Of a stretch of 64,000 bases of DNA, positions 35,485 through 45,285 are shown in pieces. Numbering within the stretch: the first letter of the stretch is position 1; every line of letters begins with the position of its first letter. Under the pieces are notes generated by a model that was not told the origin of the DNA, did not search any database, and saw only the letters and a program-made list of their open reading frames with translations. The position numbers and the translations under genes were made by a program. Source of the DNA: Burkholderia pyrrocinia (GTDB lineage Bacteria; Pseudomonadota; Gammaproteobacteria; Burkholderiales; Burkholderiaceae); NCBI RefSeq assembly GCF_022809715.1, contig NZ_CP094459.1, positions 1,798,001 to 1,862,000 of the forward strand, in the 5' to 3' direction.

Positions 35485-36654
35485 ATGGCGGAACGGGAGC
35501 AGCAGGGCGCGCTGGCGGGATTGCGCATCGTCGATCTGTCGCGGGTGCTGGGCGGCCCTTACGCGACGCAGATCCTCGCCGACCACGGCGCGGAGGTGAT
35601 CAAGGTCGAACCGCCGTCCGGCGACGAGACGCGCACGTGGGGCCCGCCGTTCGACGGCGACACCGCGTCGTATTTCCTCGGCGTGAACCGCAACAAGCTC
35701 GGCGTCGCGCTCGACCTGACGCAACCGGACGACCGCGAGCGCCTGCTCGGCCTGCTCGAACATGCCGATGCAGTCATCGAGAACTTCAAGATCGGCACGA
35801 TGGAGCGCTGGGGGCTCGGTTTCGATACGCTGCATGCGCGGTTTCCGCGGCTCGTTTATTGCCGCGTATCGGGCTTCGGCGCGCACGGCCCGCTCGGCGG
35901 GCTGCCTGGCTACGACGCAGCCGTGCAGGCGCTCGCGGGGCTGATGAGCGTGAACGGAGAAGCCGGCGGCGCGCCGTTGCGCGTCGGCGTGCCGATCGTC
36001 GATCTCGTGACCGGGCTGAACGCGGCGCTCGGCGTGCTGATGGCGCTGCGCGAGCGCGACGCGAGCGGCCGCGGCCAGTTCGTCGAATCGACGCTGTTCG
36101 ACTGCGCGCTGTCGATCCTGCATCCGCATACGCCGAACTTCTTCCATTCGGGCAACGCGCCCGTGCGCACCGGCAACGCGCATCCGAACATCACGCCGTA
36201 CGACAGCTTCCCGACGGCCTCCGTCGACATCTTTCTCGCGGTCGGCAACAACGGGCAGTTCGCGGCGCTGTGCGACGTGCTCGGCACGCGCGACTGGCCC
36301 GACGATCCGCGTTTCGCGGACAACCGCGCGCGCAGCGCGAACCGCGCCGCGCTGCGCGCGCTGCTCGAAACGGCATTGGCCGGACACGACGGCGCGGCGC
36401 TCGCCGAGCAACTGATGCGCCGCGGCGTGCCATGCGCACCCGTGCTCGGGCTCGATGCGGCGCTCGACCATCCGCATGTCGCGCATCGGCAGATGAAGGT
36501 CGAGCTGGGCCGGCATCGCGGCATCGCGTCGCCGATCAAGCTCGGCCGCACGCCGGCCACGTACCGGCGGCCGCCGCCAGCGCTGAATGAGCATGCGGCG
36601 CAGGTTTTTGCCGACGTCGACACCGAGAACGATCGCGACAACCGCCGGGACTGA
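35485..36654 (+). CDS. CaiB/BaiF family (class III) CoA-transferase
   Basis: 389-residue class III CoA-transferase that moves CoA between carboxylic acids. Family blocks: LAGLRIVDLSRVLGGPYATQ at the N terminus, DHGAEVIKVEPP, YFLGVNRNK, VIENFKIG, GLPGYDAAVQALAG and GRGQFVESTLFD. Start at MAEREQ with AGGAGCG upstream. First gene of a set with an organic-acid permease, acyl-CoA dehydrogenase and IclR regulator, so it probably activates the imported acid. Acid not identified. Confidence 0.9.
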   Translation: MAEREQQGALAGLRIVDLSRVLGGPYATQILADHGAEVIKVEPPSGDETRTWGPPFDGDTASYFLGVNRNKLGVALDLTQPDDRERLLGLLEHADAVIENFKIGTMERWGLGFDTLHARFPRLVYCRVSGFGAHGPLGGLPGYDAAVQALAGLMSVNGEAGGAPLRVGVPIVDLVTGLNAALGVLMALRERDASGRGQFVESTLFDCALSILHPHTPNFFHSGNAPVRTGNAHPNITPYDSFPTASVDIFLAVGNNGQFAALCDVLGTRDWPDDPRFADNRARSANRAALRALLETALAGHDGAALAEQLMRRGVPCAPVLGLDAALDHPHVAHRQMKVELGRHRGIASPIKLGRTPATYRRPPPALNEHAAQVFADVDTENDRDNRRD

Positions 36655-36779
36655 CCGGCATCCCGGCCGCCGGCCATGCCGCGCGCCCGACGGCGGCGCA
36701 CGGACGCGCGGGCCGTACACCCCGTTCGGACACCACGCCGGCCCGCGCACGGACGCACCGGCTGAAGAGGAGACGCATC

Positions 36780-38081
36780 ATGCTTGCATGGATCGGCGCG
36801 ATCACCATCGTCGCGCTGTTCGGCCTGATCATCACGAAGCGGCTGTCGCCGCTCGTCGCGCTGATCGTCGTGCCGGTGGCCGCATCGCTCGCGGCCGGTT
36901 TCGGGCTGACGACCGGCAAGTTCATCGTGCACGGCGTACAGAACATCGGCCCGATCGCCGGGATGTTCGTTTTTGCGATTCTATTTTTCGGAATCCTCAC
37001 CGACGCGGGGATGCTCGACCCGATCATCGCGGGCGTGCTGCGCGTGATCGGCTGCCATCCGCCGCGCATCGTGATGGGCTCGGCGCTGCTCGCGCTGCTG
37101 ATCCATCTCGACGGCTCGGGCGCCGTCACGTTTCTCGTCACGCTGCCCGCGATGATGCCGCTCTATACGCGGCTCGGGATGGATCGCCGCATCCTCGCGT
37201 GCGTCGCGTCGATGGCGGCCGGCGTCAATTTCCTGCCGTGGGTCGGGCCGATGCTGCGCGCGTCGGCGGCGCTGCACATTCCCGGCTCGGCGATCTTCAT
37301 GCCGATGATCCCGGTGCAGATCGTCGGGCTCGCGTTCGTGTTCGGCACCGCGTACGTGCTCGGCGTGCGCGAGGCGAAACGGCTCGGGCTCGATCGCGCC
37401 GGTGCGGCGTCGCTCGCGATCGCGCCGCGCGAGCTGACCGACGCCGAGCGCGCGCTGCGCCGGCCCGGCCGCTTCCGGATCAACCTCGCGCTGACGCTCG
37501 TCGTGCTCGTCACGCTGGTGTCGGGCATCGTCGACCCGATGGTGATGTTCATGCTCGGCACGGTCGCCGCGCTCGTGATCAACTACCCGGACGTGCAAGC
37601 CCAGCGCGAGCGGATCGACGCGCATGCGAAGGCCGCGCTGATGATGGCGAGCGTGCTGCTCGCGGCCGGCGCGTTCACCGGCATCATGTCCGGCACCGGG
37701 ATGCTGAAGGCGATGGCGGAAGTCGTCGTCGCGCACGTGCCGGTCGAGCATGCGCGCCACATGCCGTTCGTGCTCGGGCTGCTGTCGATGCCGCTCAGCC
37801 TGCTGTTCGATCCCGATTCGTTTTATTTCGGCGTGCTGCCGGTGCTCGCGGAAAGCGGCAAGCTGCTCGGCGTGCCGCCGATCCAGATGGCGCAGGCCGC
37901 GCTGCTCGGCCAGATGACGACGGGCTTTCCGGTGAGCCCGCTCACGCCCGCGACGTTCCTGATCGTCGGGCTGACCGGCGTCGAGCTCGCCGAGCACCAG
38001 AAATTCACGATTCCGTTCCTGTTCGCCGCCACCGTGCTGATGGTCTTCGCCGCGGTCGCGACGGGCGTGTTTCCACTATGA
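36780..38081 (+). CDS. CitMHS-family organic-acid transporter
   Basis: 433-residue inner-membrane permease with about 12 hydrophobic segments and short loops, typical of the citrate-metal/proton symporter (CitMHS) group of the ion transporter superfamily. Recognisable blocks include HLDGSGAVTFLVTLPAMMPLY, ASMAAGVNFLPWVGP and, near the C terminus, GQMTTGFPVSPLTPATFLIVGL. Ribosome site GAGGAGACGC. Placed right after the CoA-transferase, it presumably brings in that enzyme's acid substrate. Confidence 0.88.
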   Translation: MLAWIGAITIVALFGLIITKRLSPLVALIVVPVAASLAAGFGLTTGKFIVHGVQNIGPIAGMFVFAILFFGILTDAGMLDPIIAGVLRVIGCHPPRIVMGSALLALLIHLDGSGAVTFLVTLPAMMPLYTRLGMDRRILACVASMAAGVNFLPWVGPMLRASAALHIPGSAIFMPMIPVQIVGLAFVFGTAYVLGVREAKRLGLDRAGAASLAIAPRELTDAERALRRPGRFRINLALTLVVLVTLVSGIVDPMVMFMLGTVAALVINYPDVQAQRERIDAHAKAALMMASVLLAAGAFTGIMSGTGMLKAMAEVVVAHVPVEHARHMPFVLGLLSMPLSLLFDPDSFYFGVLPVLAESGKLLGVPPIQMAQAALLGQMTTGFPVSPLTPATFLIVGLTGVELAEHQKFTIPFLFAATVLMVFAAVATGVFPL

Positions 38082-38193
38082 GCGCCCGCAGACCTGTTGC
38101 TTCGCGCCAGGCTCCCGAGGGAACTTCCTTCGAGGCGGCTCGGCGTTTTCTTGCGTACGGCGCGGCCGTTCACGTTTTCCGGGAGAGCAATCC

Positions 38194-39360
38194 ATGCAGT
38201 TCGACCTGACCGACGACCAGCGCGCGATCGACAGCGCGATCGAGAAAATCTGCGCGCGCTTCGGCGACGACTACTGGCTCGAACGCGACCGCGCGGGCGG
38301 GTTTCCGGCCGATTTCCATGCGGCGCTCGCCGAGGCCGGCTGGCTCGGCATCGCGATGGACCCGGCTTACGGCGGCGCCGGGCTCGGGATGACCGAGGCC
38401 GCGCTGATGATGCGCACGATCAGTGCATCGGGCGCCGGCCTGTCCGGCGCATCGGCCGTCCACATGAACATCTTCGGGCTGAATCCGGTGCAGGTATTCG
38501 GCAACGACGCGCAGAAGGCGCGCTTCCTGCCGCCGCTGATCGCCGGGCGCGACAAGGCGTGCTTCGCGGTGACGGAACCCGACGCGGGCCTCGACACCAC
38601 GCACCTGGCCACGCAGGCGCGTCGCGACGGCGATCACTACGTGCTGAGCGGGCGCAAGATCTGGATCTCGACCGCGCAGGTCGCGAACAAGATGCTGATC
38701 ATCGCGCGCACGACGCCGCTCGACCAGGTCGCGAAGCCGACCGACGGGCTGAGCCTGTTCTACACCGACCTCGATCGCTCGCGCGTCGAGGTGCGCGAGA
38801 TCGAGAAGATGGGTCGCAAGGCCGTCGATTCGAACATGCTGTTCATCGACAACCTGCGCGTGTCGCGCGACGACCTGATCGGCAACGAAGGCGACGGCTT
38901 CCGCTATCTGCTGCACGGGCTGAATCCCGAGCGGATCCTGATCGCCGCGGAGGCGATCGGGCTCGGGCAGGCCGCGCTGCGCCGCGCGACGCATTATGCA
39001 TGCGAGCGCGTCGTGTTCGGCCGGCCGATCGGGCAGAACCAGTCGATCCAGCATCCGCTTGCGCTGGCGTGGATGCAGCTCGAGGCCGCGTGGCTGATGG
39101 TGATGAAGGCCGCGACGCGCTACGACGCGGGGCAGTCGTGCGGCGCGGAGGCGAACGCGGCGAAATACCTCGGCGCGGAAGCCGCGTTCCAGGCATGCCA
39201 GACGGCGATCGCGACGCATGGCGGGATGGGGTACGCGAAGGAATACCATGTCGAGCGCTACCTGCGCGAGTGTATGATTCCGAGGCTCGCGCCCGTGAGT
39301 CCGCAACTGATCCTGTGCTACATCGCGGAGAAGGTGCTCGGGCTGCCGAAGTCTTACTGA
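38194..39360 (+). CDS. Acyl-CoA dehydrogenase
   Basis: 388-residue FAD-dependent dehydrogenase that would introduce a 2,3-double bond in the CoA thioester made by the upstream transferase. Landmarks: YGGAGLG near residue 64, CFAVTEPDAGLDTTH near 126 (FAD/acyl site), KIWISTAQVAN, and IATHGGMGYAKEYHVERYLRE near 343. The C-terminal IYEGT motif carrying the base in medium-chain enzymes is absent; a Glu in GLNPERIL near residue 245 sits where isovaleryl-CoA dehydrogenase has its base. Start has GGGAGAG upstream. Confidence 0.9.
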   Translation: MQFDLTDDQRAIDSAIEKICARFGDDYWLERDRAGGFPADFHAALAEAGWLGIAMDPAYGGAGLGMTEAALMMRTISASGAGLSGASAVHMNIFGLNPVQVFGNDAQKARFLPPLIAGRDKACFAVTEPDAGLDTTHLATQARRDGDHYVLSGRKIWISTAQVANKMLIIARTTPLDQVAKPTDGLSLFYTDLDRSRVEVREIEKMGRKAVDSNMLFIDNLRVSRDDLIGNEGDGFRYLLHGLNPERILIAAEAIGLGQAALRRATHYACERVVFGRPIGQNQSIQHPLALAWMQLEAAWLMVMKAATRYDAGQSCGAEANAAKYLGAEAAFQACQTAIATHGGMGYAKEYHVERYLRECMIPRLAPVSPQLILCYIAEKVLGLPKSY

Positions 39361-39413
39361 CGCGCGGCGGCCCGCCCGGCGCGCGGTTTCCCGTTCCGAA
39401 TCAAGCGCTCGTC

Positions 39414-40157
39414 ATGGACGTCAAACTCGTTGCCCGCACGCTCGACCTGTTCGAGCTGTTCGCCGCCGAACGGCGGCCGCTGCCGCTGACCGAACTCGCG
39501 CGCCTGCTCAATGTGCCGGCGTCGAGCTGCCTCGCGATGGCGCGCACGCTCGTGAGCCGCGGCTACCTGTACGAAGTGCGCAAGCGCGGCGGCTACTACC
39601 CGACGCGGCGCTTGCAGACGATCGCCGCCGCGATCGACGCGACCGATCCCGTCGTCGACATCGTGCATCCGCATCTCGTCGCGCTGCGCGACGCGAGCCG
39701 CGAGACCGCCGTGCTCGGCAAGATCCAGGGCCTGTCGGTCACGTACCTCGACGTCGTCGAATCGGAGCAGGCGATCCGCTATACGCGCCAGCCGGGCGAG
39801 CTGCGCCCGCTGCACGCGAACTCGATCGGCAAGGCGATCTTCGCGGAACTCGCCGGCGATGCGCAGCAGGCGCTCGGCGCGCAGTTGCCGTTCGAGCGCT
39901 TCACCGACGCGACGATCGCGGACCTGCCGGCGCTCGTCGCGCAAACCGCGCGGTTTCGCGAACTCGGCTGGGCCGAGAACTTCGGCGAAAGCGCGCCCGA
40001 GCTGTCGGCGATCGCGGTCGCGCTGACGCTCGACGGCGACTGGTACGGGCTGTCGGTCGTCGGGCCGACCGAGCGGATCCGCCAGCATCGCGACACGCAT
40101 GCGGCGCTGCTCGTCGACGCGAAGGCGCGGCTGCTGGCCGAACACGCGCGCGGGTAG
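39414..40157 (+). CDS. IclR-family transcriptional regulator
   Basis: 247 residues with an N-terminal winged helix-turn-helix (LPLTELARLLNVPASSCLAMARTLVSRGYL, residues 21-50) and a C-terminal effector-binding domain (ETAVLGKIQG, then LRPLHANSIGKAIFAEL, a family hallmark). Last gene of the CoA-transferase operon, 53 bp after the dehydrogenase. It likely controls the operon through the palindrome at 35362-35403 in response to the acid or its CoA ester; inference from neighbourhood. Confidence 0.88.
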   Translation: MDVKLVARTLDLFELFAAERRPLPLTELARLLNVPASSCLAMARTLVSRGYLYEVRKRGGYYPTRRLQTIAAAIDATDPVVDIVHPHLVALRDASRETAVLGKIQGLSVTYLDVVESEQAIRYTRQPGELRPLHANSIGKAIFAELAGDAQQALGAQLPFERFTDATIADLPALVAQTARFRELGWAENFGESAPELSAIAVALTLDGDWYGLSVVGPTERIRQHRDTHAALLVDAKARLLAEHARG

Positions 40158-40272
40158 GGTAGCGGCACGCGAGGGCCAGTAGCGGGCCGTCGTCTGGACT
40201 ACACCGCAAAAGTCGGGCACCGATCCAAGCGTTTGGGGGTTTTTCATGAACCGCCTGGATTTCTTGGACAGT

Positions 40273-40296
40273 GCCGAGTGTTAGTGCTCGGCCTTT
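40273..40296 (+). terminator. Stem-loop downstream of the IclR gene
   Basis: GCCGAG (40273-40278) pairs with CTCGGC (40287-40292) around an 8-nt loop, followed by CTTTC. A weak intrinsic-terminator shape, about 115 bp after the IclR gene stop. The rest of 40158-40407 shows no gene. Confidence 0.4.
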
Positions 40297-40333
40297 CACG
40301 AGCCTTTGGCCGTAGGCCGTAGGCGAAGCATGA

Positions 40334-40377
40334 CGAGCCGTTCCGGCATTTGATCCTGCCGCGCAGGAAACGGCTCG
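40334..40377 (-). terminator. Long inverted repeat downstream of the chitinase gene
   Basis: Nine-bp arms (40334-40342 and 40369-40377) with an inner CCTG/CAGG pair, located 31 bp beyond the chitinase stop on the minus strand. No strong T run follows. Probably a transcript 3' end. Confidence 0.4.
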
Positions 40378-40407
40378 CCGCGCATCATGCGCCGGCGCGT
40401 TGCGCCA

Positions 40408-41763
40408 TCACGACTTCACCCATACGCCGCCGGCACTCGGGTTGTCGCCCTGGGTCCACCATTTCGCGCAGTATTTCGCGCCCTGGTACATCACGCACGT
40501 GCCGCCCTGGTAGGCGGTCGTGGCCGACCATACCGGCGAGCCGCCGCCGACCGGCTTCCACACGGCCGCCTGGCCGGGCACGTCACCCTGCGTCCACCAT
40601 TGCGCCTGATACGTGGTGCCCTGGTAGGTGACCGTCGCGCCTGCCGTATAGACCTGGCCGGCCGCCCAGGGCGCGCCCGGCTGCGGCGTGCCGCCGCCCG
40701 AGCCGCCGCCGTAGTTCGGGTCCTGTGTGACGCCCGCGCCCCACTTGCCGTCGAGCTTGCGGAAAATCGCCGCGAACGCGTACGGCTGCTGCGCGACGCC
40801 CGAGCAGGTCGGCGACGCATACGCGCCGTTGTTCGGGCACGGCTGGTCGCGGCCGACCGACCAGTTGCCGAAGAACCCGTAGCTGTTGTTGACCGCCGCG
40901 TTCAGCACGCTTTGCGCGTTCGCGAGCGTGAAGGTCTCGCCCTGCACGTCGTTCACGCCGATCATCGGCGTGACACCCACCATCTGCCACAGTTGCGCGC
41001 CGGTCTTCGGCTGGCCGGCGGACTTGAACGCCGTGTCGAGCTGCGAATACAGCGCCTGCGCGGCGCTGATCGCGGCCGCGCCCATGTCGATGTTCGCGGG
41101 GCCGTAGTCCATCGTCATCAGGTTCACGGCATCGAACGTCGTCTTGTTCGCGATCGCCGCGTTGACGACGTTCACGCCGTCCTGCGTGAGCCCGGTCGGC
41201 ATCGTCGGCAGCGTCAGCGTGACGTGCAGCGGCTTGCCCTTCGCCGCATAGTCGGCTTGCAGTTGCGCGACGGCCTGGAAGTTGCGCGCGACCGCAGCCG
41301 TGTCCTGCTGCGATGCGCCTTCGATATCGAAGTCGATATGCGTGAGGCCGTATGTGTCGATCACCGTCTGGTAGGCGGTCTTCAGCGCGGGAACCGTCGA
41401 GCAGGCCTGCATCAGCGGCGTGCCGTTCGCGCCGCCGAACGACACGGCGACCTCGCCGCCTTTCGCGCGGTAGCTCGCGATCGACGTCGACAGCGCGGTG
41501 AGCAGGCCGCCGCTCGCGCCGTTGCCGATCGGCTGCACGCCGCCCCACGACGGCGCGCAGCCGCTGCCCGCGACCACGAACGCGAGCGTGAATTGCTGGA
41601 TGCCTTGCCGGACGCCGATCTGGTCGACGAGCGGCGTCGGATAGAGCGTCACGTCGACAAACGGCGCGTAGACGCCGGCGCCGTGGGACACGCTCGCGGC
41701 GGCGAGCAGACAACCCGCGGCAATCGCACGCGGGATGAAACGCTGCAACACGTTGTTGTTCAT
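40408..41763 (-). CDS. Secreted GH18 chitinase with two chitin-binding modules
   Basis: 451 residues. Signal peptide (RFIPRAIAAGCLLAAASVSHGA), then a glycoside hydrolase 18 barrel with the SFGG motif near 108 and the catalytic HIDFDIE (D144, D146, E148 as acid). After a Gly-rich linker (GGGSGGG) come two carbohydrate-binding modules of the CBM5/12 type, each with the paired-Trp pattern KWWTQGD or QWWTQGD. It should degrade extracellular chitin. Ribosome site GGAGA before the ATG. No chitin-related neighbours. Confidence 0.92.
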   Translation of the reverse strand: MNNNVLQRFIPRAIAAGCLLAAASVSHGAGVYAPFVDVTLYPTPLVDQIGVRQGIQQFTLAFVVAGSGCAPSWGGVQPIGNGASGGLLTALSTSIASYRAKGGEVAVSFGGANGTPLMQACSTVPALKTAYQTVIDTYGLTHIDFDIEGASQQDTAAVARNFQAVAQLQADYAAKGKPLHVTLTLPTMPTGLTQDGVNVVNAAIANKTTFDAVNLMTMDYGPANIDMGAAAISAAQALYSQLDTAFKSAGQPKTGAQLWQMVGVTPMIGVNDVQGETFTLANAQSVLNAAVNNSYGFFGNWSVGRDQPCPNNGAYASPTCSGVAQQPYAFAAIFRKLDGKWGAGVTQDPNYGGGSGGGTPQPGAPWAAGQVYTAGATVTYQGTTYQAQWWTQGDVPGQAAVWKPVGGGSPVWSATTAYQGGTCVMYQGAKYCAKWWTQGDNPSAGGVWVKS

Positions 41764-42040
41764 TCTGTTCTCCAAGTGGAAGAGGGATACGCTGGCCCGC
41801 GTATCGCCGCCGGACGGACGACCGGGCATGCCCGGCCGGCGGCGTGCCCATCTTGGAGGATTCGCGCCGAATAGTGAATGGTCAGGAGTTCTTTTTGTTA
41901 TTTGATTTCCGATACATAACGATCTTGCCGATTCGACACCGTTCCGTAATGCATCGGGCGGGCGATTTTCCCGATCGTTCGTGCTGATTGCATGAAGCCC
42001 GATGCGCGTCGCTAACGTCGCTTATATCGCTCACGTTGCG
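41764..42040. other. Intergenic region upstream of the chitinase gene
   Basis: No convincing gene. The segment is AT-richer than its surroundings (for example around 41880-41920) and should contain the chitinase promoter on the minus strand; I could not pick a confident -35/-10 pair. A small overlapping + strand frame has no family resemblance. Confidence 0.5.
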
Positions 42041-42208
42041 TTACGCCGATACAGGCTGCACCAGTGAGCGGGCCTGCGCGACGAAGCGTTCGACGCACGC
42101 CGACGCAAACAGCTCGCTCCGCGACACGATTTGCTCGGCCGAACGCGCACCGGCGAGCGGTACATTGACGACGCCCGCGCATGCCGACGTGCGCGGCGCC
42201 CGGTTCAC
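42041..42208 (-). pseudogene. Possible C-terminal fragment of a LysR-type regulator
   Basis: A 55-codon minus-strand frame immediately after the cobJ stop, ending SRSELFASACVERFV then AQARSLVQPVSA. The pattern (short acidic helix followed by V..FV..AR.L) resembles the C-terminal end of LysR effector domains, but no upstream DNA-binding part exists, and the fragment's own start (GTG) has no ribosome site. Weak assignment. Confidence 0.25.
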
Positions 42209-42221
42209 ACGTTGACCGCGT

Positions 42222-43931
42222 TCAGCGATACCAGCGCGGCGTATAGACCCACTCGCGTCCGCCGTCGATCGCGAAACGCCGTGTGGTCGACGAGCCGACG
42301 ATCACCATCGTGCGCATGTCGACCTGGTCGCTGCGCAGCGCGCCGAGCGTCGTCGTCGCGAGCGTCGCGCCCGGCCGGCCGATGTCGCGCCCGAGCACGA
42401 CCACCGTATCGGCCGCACGATGCGCGCGCACGACATCGAGCGCGCGGTCGAGCTGCCACGGCCGCGCACGCGAGATCGGGTTGTAGAACGCCATCACGAG
42501 ATCGGCTTGCGCTGCGTGCCGCAGGCGCGTCTCGATCACGCCCCACGGTTTCAGGTTGTCCGACAGCGAGATCGCGCAGAAGTCGTGGCCGAGCGGCGCG
42601 CCGGCCTGTGCGGCGGTCGCGAGCGACGCCGATACGCCGGGTTCCACGCGCAGGTCGACCGCGGCCCATTGCGGGTCACGAGATTCGTCGAGCGCTTCGA
42701 GCACGGCCGCGGCCATCGCGAACACGCCGGGGTCGCCCGACGACACGACCGCGACGCGCCGGCCTTCGGCCGCAAGTTCGAACGCGTGGCGCGCGCGCTG
42801 CATTTCCTCGCGATTGTCGGTGCCGTGCACGCGCTGGTCCGCACGGAACGGGCCGGCCATGTTCACGTAGGTCGTGTAGCCGAGGATATCGGTCGCGTCC
42901 GCGAGCGCGGCGCGCGCGGCCGGCGTGAGCCACGCGGCGCCGCCCGGGCCGAGGCCGAGCACCGTCAGGCGGCCGCGCGCACGGCCGAGCGTGGCGGGAT
43001 CGACCGGATGCGACGCGACCGCGCAAGCGAGCCCGTTCGACGCTGCGCGCAGCGTATGCGCGACACGCAATGCGCGGCCGAGCAGCGTGGACGCATCGGT
43101 TTGCGCTTCGTTGTCGACATCAACAAAGCGCAGCGGCACGCCGAGCGTTTGCGCTGCTTCCTCCAGCACGGTGCCGCCGATCGCCGACGCCGGTGCGACG
43201 ATGGCCGCGAGCGCCAGCCGCGCGAGGCCTTGTGCGTCGAGCGCGGCTTCGATGCGCGCGGCGAGCGCTTCGTCCGCGTGTACGGTTTGCGCATCGACGC
43301 CGACCACCACGCTGCGCGGATGGATCACGAGTTCGTCTTGCGTGCCGCGCCATGCATCGGGCGTCACGCGGATCGCATGCGCGGCCGTGTCGTCGCGCGG
43401 CAGCGCGACATCGTCGAGCCACGGCGCCGCGCCGTCGATGCGCGTCGACGCGCCCGCGAGCAGGTCGGACACGAAGCGCTTGCCCTGCGCGAGATCGGCG
43501 AGCGCATAACCTTCGGGCGGATTGAGCACGCATGCGCCGAAGCGCAGTTCGCCGCTCGTCGTGATCGCCGGCGCGACGCCGAGCCATTCGGCGATTTCGC
43601 GCGCGATCACATTCACTCCTGTCAGCCCGCCGAGCAGCGGCACGACGGCCGAGCCGTCCTCCGCGACCGCGAGCACCGGCGGCTCGACGCCCTTGTCGGC
43701 CAGCGCGGGCGCGAGGCAGCGAATCACAATGCCGGCCGCGCACAGCGCGACGATCGGCAGGCCGCGTGCATAGAGTTCGCGCAGGTGCGCGCCGAGTTCG
43801 TCGAATGGCTCGTCGGCATCGACGCGCGATGCGAGCCCATGCACGCGGGCGCCCGGGTAGCGTGCCTGGATGCGTCGCGCAGTGTCGAGCGCGCCGGCGC
43901 CGAGTATCACGATCGCGGGCGGAGTCGTCAT
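42222..43931 (-). CDS. cobJ: CbiG-CobJ fusion (precorrin-3B C17-methyltransferase)
   Basis: 569 residues. The N-terminal half (to about 320) is a CbiG-like domain: [20 protein letters not shown] and [18 protein letters not shown] near residues 70-125, plus a C-terminal CbiG block with [11 protein letters not shown]. The C-terminal half is a SAM-dependent CobJ/CbiH methylase ([55 protein letters not shown]). CobJ methylates C17 with ring contraction; CbiG in the anaerobic route opens the lactone formed there. The start overlaps the cobI stop (ATGA); an ATG 9 bp upstream is an alternative. Confidence 0.92.
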   Translation of the reverse strand: MTTPPAIVILGAGALDTARRIQARYPGARVHGLASRVDADEPFDELGAHLRELYARGLPIVALCAAGIVIRCLAPALADKGVEPPVLAVAEDGSAVVPLLGGLTGVNVIAREIAEWLGVAPAITTSGELRFGACVLNPPEGYALADLAQGKRFVSDLLAGASTRIDGAAPWLDDVALPRDDTAAHAIRVTPDAWRGTQDELVIHPRSVVVGVDAQTVHADEALAARIEAALDAQGLARLALAAIVAPASAIGGTVLEEAAQTLGVPLRFVDVDNEAQTDASTLLGRALRVAHTLRAASNGLACAVASHPVDPATLGRARGRLTVLGLGPGGAAWLTPAARAALADATDILGYTTYVNMAGPFRADQRVHGTDNREEMQRARHAFELAAEGRRVAVVSSGDPGVFAMAAAVLEALDESRDPQWAAVDLRVEPGVSASLATAAQAGAPLGHDFCAISLSDNLKPWGVIETRLRHAAQADLVMAFYNPISRARPWQLDRALDVVRAHRAADTVVVLGRDIGRPGATLATTTLGALRSDQVDMRTMVIVGSSTTRRFAIDGGREWVYTPRWYR

Positions 43932-44662
43932 CCTTGCCATTTTTCCCCCGGCACGACGAGCAGCGAGAAATACGGCGACGCCATCGGATCGACTTCGTCG
44001 AGCGGCACGATGCGCTGGCTCGCCATCGTCGCGCGTTCGACATATAGCGCGCGCTTCGCGAGACCGAGTTCGTCGAGCACGCGCCGCACCTTGTCGAAAT
44101 TGCGGCCGAGCTTCATCACGACGGCCGCGTCGGCCTGCGCGAGCCGCGCGCGCAGTTCGTGCTCGGGCAGCACGCCCGACAGCACCGACAGGCTCTGGTT
44201 GCGATAGACGAGCGGCTGGCCGAGCACGGCCGTGCCGCCGAGCATCGCGCATACGCCCGGGATGACCTCGGTGTCGTAACGCGGTGCGAGGCGGTCGTGC
44301 AGGTACATGTACGAGCCGTAGAAGAACGGATCGCCTTCGCAGATCACCGCGACGTCGCGGCCCGCGTCGAGGTGCGCCGCGACGATTTCGGCGGCCGTAT
44401 CGTAGAAGTCGGCGATCACCGTCTCGTAGCAGAGCGGCGGCGGCAGCGCTTCGGTCGTCACCGGATAGACGAGCGGCAGCTGCGTCTGCGTGTCGAGCAA
44501 GTGCGCTTCGACGATGCCGTAGGCATTGCCTTTCTTGCCCTTCGCGACGAAATACGCGACCACGGGCGCGGCCTGCAGCACGCGCAGCGCCTTGATCGTC
44601 ATCAGTTCGGGGTCGCCGGGGCCGACGCCGACCCCGAACAGGCGTCCGCGCGCGGTCGTCAT
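43928..44662 (-). CDS. cobI: Precorrin-2 C20-methyltransferase CobI
   Basis: 244-residue SAM-dependent methylase converting precorrin-2 to precorrin-3A. Tetrapyrrole methylase signatures [18 protein letters not shown] at the N terminus, [18 protein letters not shown] near 108 and [11 protein letters not shown] near 137. Start at MTTARGRL, overlapping the cobH stop by 4 bp; its own stop overlaps cobJ. Part of the tightly coupled cobG-cobH-cobI-cobJ operon. Confidence 0.94.
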   Translation of the reverse strand: MTTARGRLFGVGVGPGDPELMTIKALRVLQAAPVVAYFVAKGKKGNAYGIVEAHLLDTQTQLPLVYPVTTEALPPPLCYETVIADFYDTAAEIVAAHLDAGRDVAVICEGDPFFYGSYMYLHDRLAPRYDTEVIPGVCAMLGGTAVLGQPLVYRNQSLSVLSGVLPEHELRARLAQADAAVVMKLGRNFDKVRRVLDELGLAKRALYVERATMASQRIVPLDEVDPMASPYFSLLVVPGEKWQG

Positions 44663-45285
44663 TCGACCTCCGTCGCGAGCGCGTTGACCGCGGCGGCCGC
44701 CATCGCGCTGCCGCCGCGCCGGCCGAGCAGCGCGACGTACGGCACGCCGCGGCTGTCGGCGTCGAGCATCGCCTTCGATTCGGCCGCACCGATGAAGCCG
44801 ACCGGGAACCCGAGGATCAGCGCGGGGCGCGGCGCGCCGGCGTCGATCATGTCGAGCAGGTGGAACAGCGCGGTCGGTGCATTGCCGATCACGACGACGC
44901 TGCCCGCCAGATGCGGGCGCCACAGTTCGAGCGCGGCGGCCGAGCGTGTGTTGCCGAGATGGCGCGCGAGATCGGGCACCTCCGGCTCGCCGAGCGTGCA
45001 GATCACGGGATTGCCGGCCGGCAGCCGTGCGCGCGTGATGCCTTCGGCAACCATTTTCGCGTCGCACAGGATCGGCGCGCCGGCCGCGAGCGCCGTGCGG
45101 CCCGCGGTGCCGGCGCCGGCCGAGAAGCGCAGGTCGTAGACGACGTCGACCATCCCGCACGCGTGAATCACGCGCACCGCGAGTTTCTCGAGGTCGGGCG
45201 GAACGTGCGACAGGTCGGCCTCGGCGCGGATCGTCGCGAACGACTGGCGGTAGATTTCCTGCCCGTCGCGAATGTAGTCAAGCAT
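44659..45285 (-). CDS. cobH: Precorrin-8X methylmutase CobH
   Basis: 208-residue CobH/CbiC enzyme that moves the C11 methyl to C12, giving hydrogenobyrinate. The catalytic His is in [11 protein letters not shown] (residue 41), and the family blocks [23 protein letters not shown] and [13 protein letters not shown] are present. Normal length. Its ATG lies 8 bp inside the cobG 3' end. Confidence 0.95.
   Translation of the reverse strand: MLDYIRDGQEIYRQSFATIRAEADLSHVPPDLEKLAVRVIHACGMVDVVYDLRFSAGAGTAGRTALAAGAPILCDAKMVAEGITRARLPAGNPVICTLGEPEVPDLARHLGNTRSAAALELWRPHLAGSVVVIGNAPTALFHLLDMIDAGAPRPALILGFPVGFIGAAESKAMLDADSRGVPYVALLGRRGGSAMAAAAVNALATEVE

Noticed and set aside
41988..42215. 75-codon + strand frame near the chitinase promoter
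   Set aside because: No ribosome site, no family features and biased towards Thr/Ala/Ser; overlaps the possible LysR fragment on the other strand.
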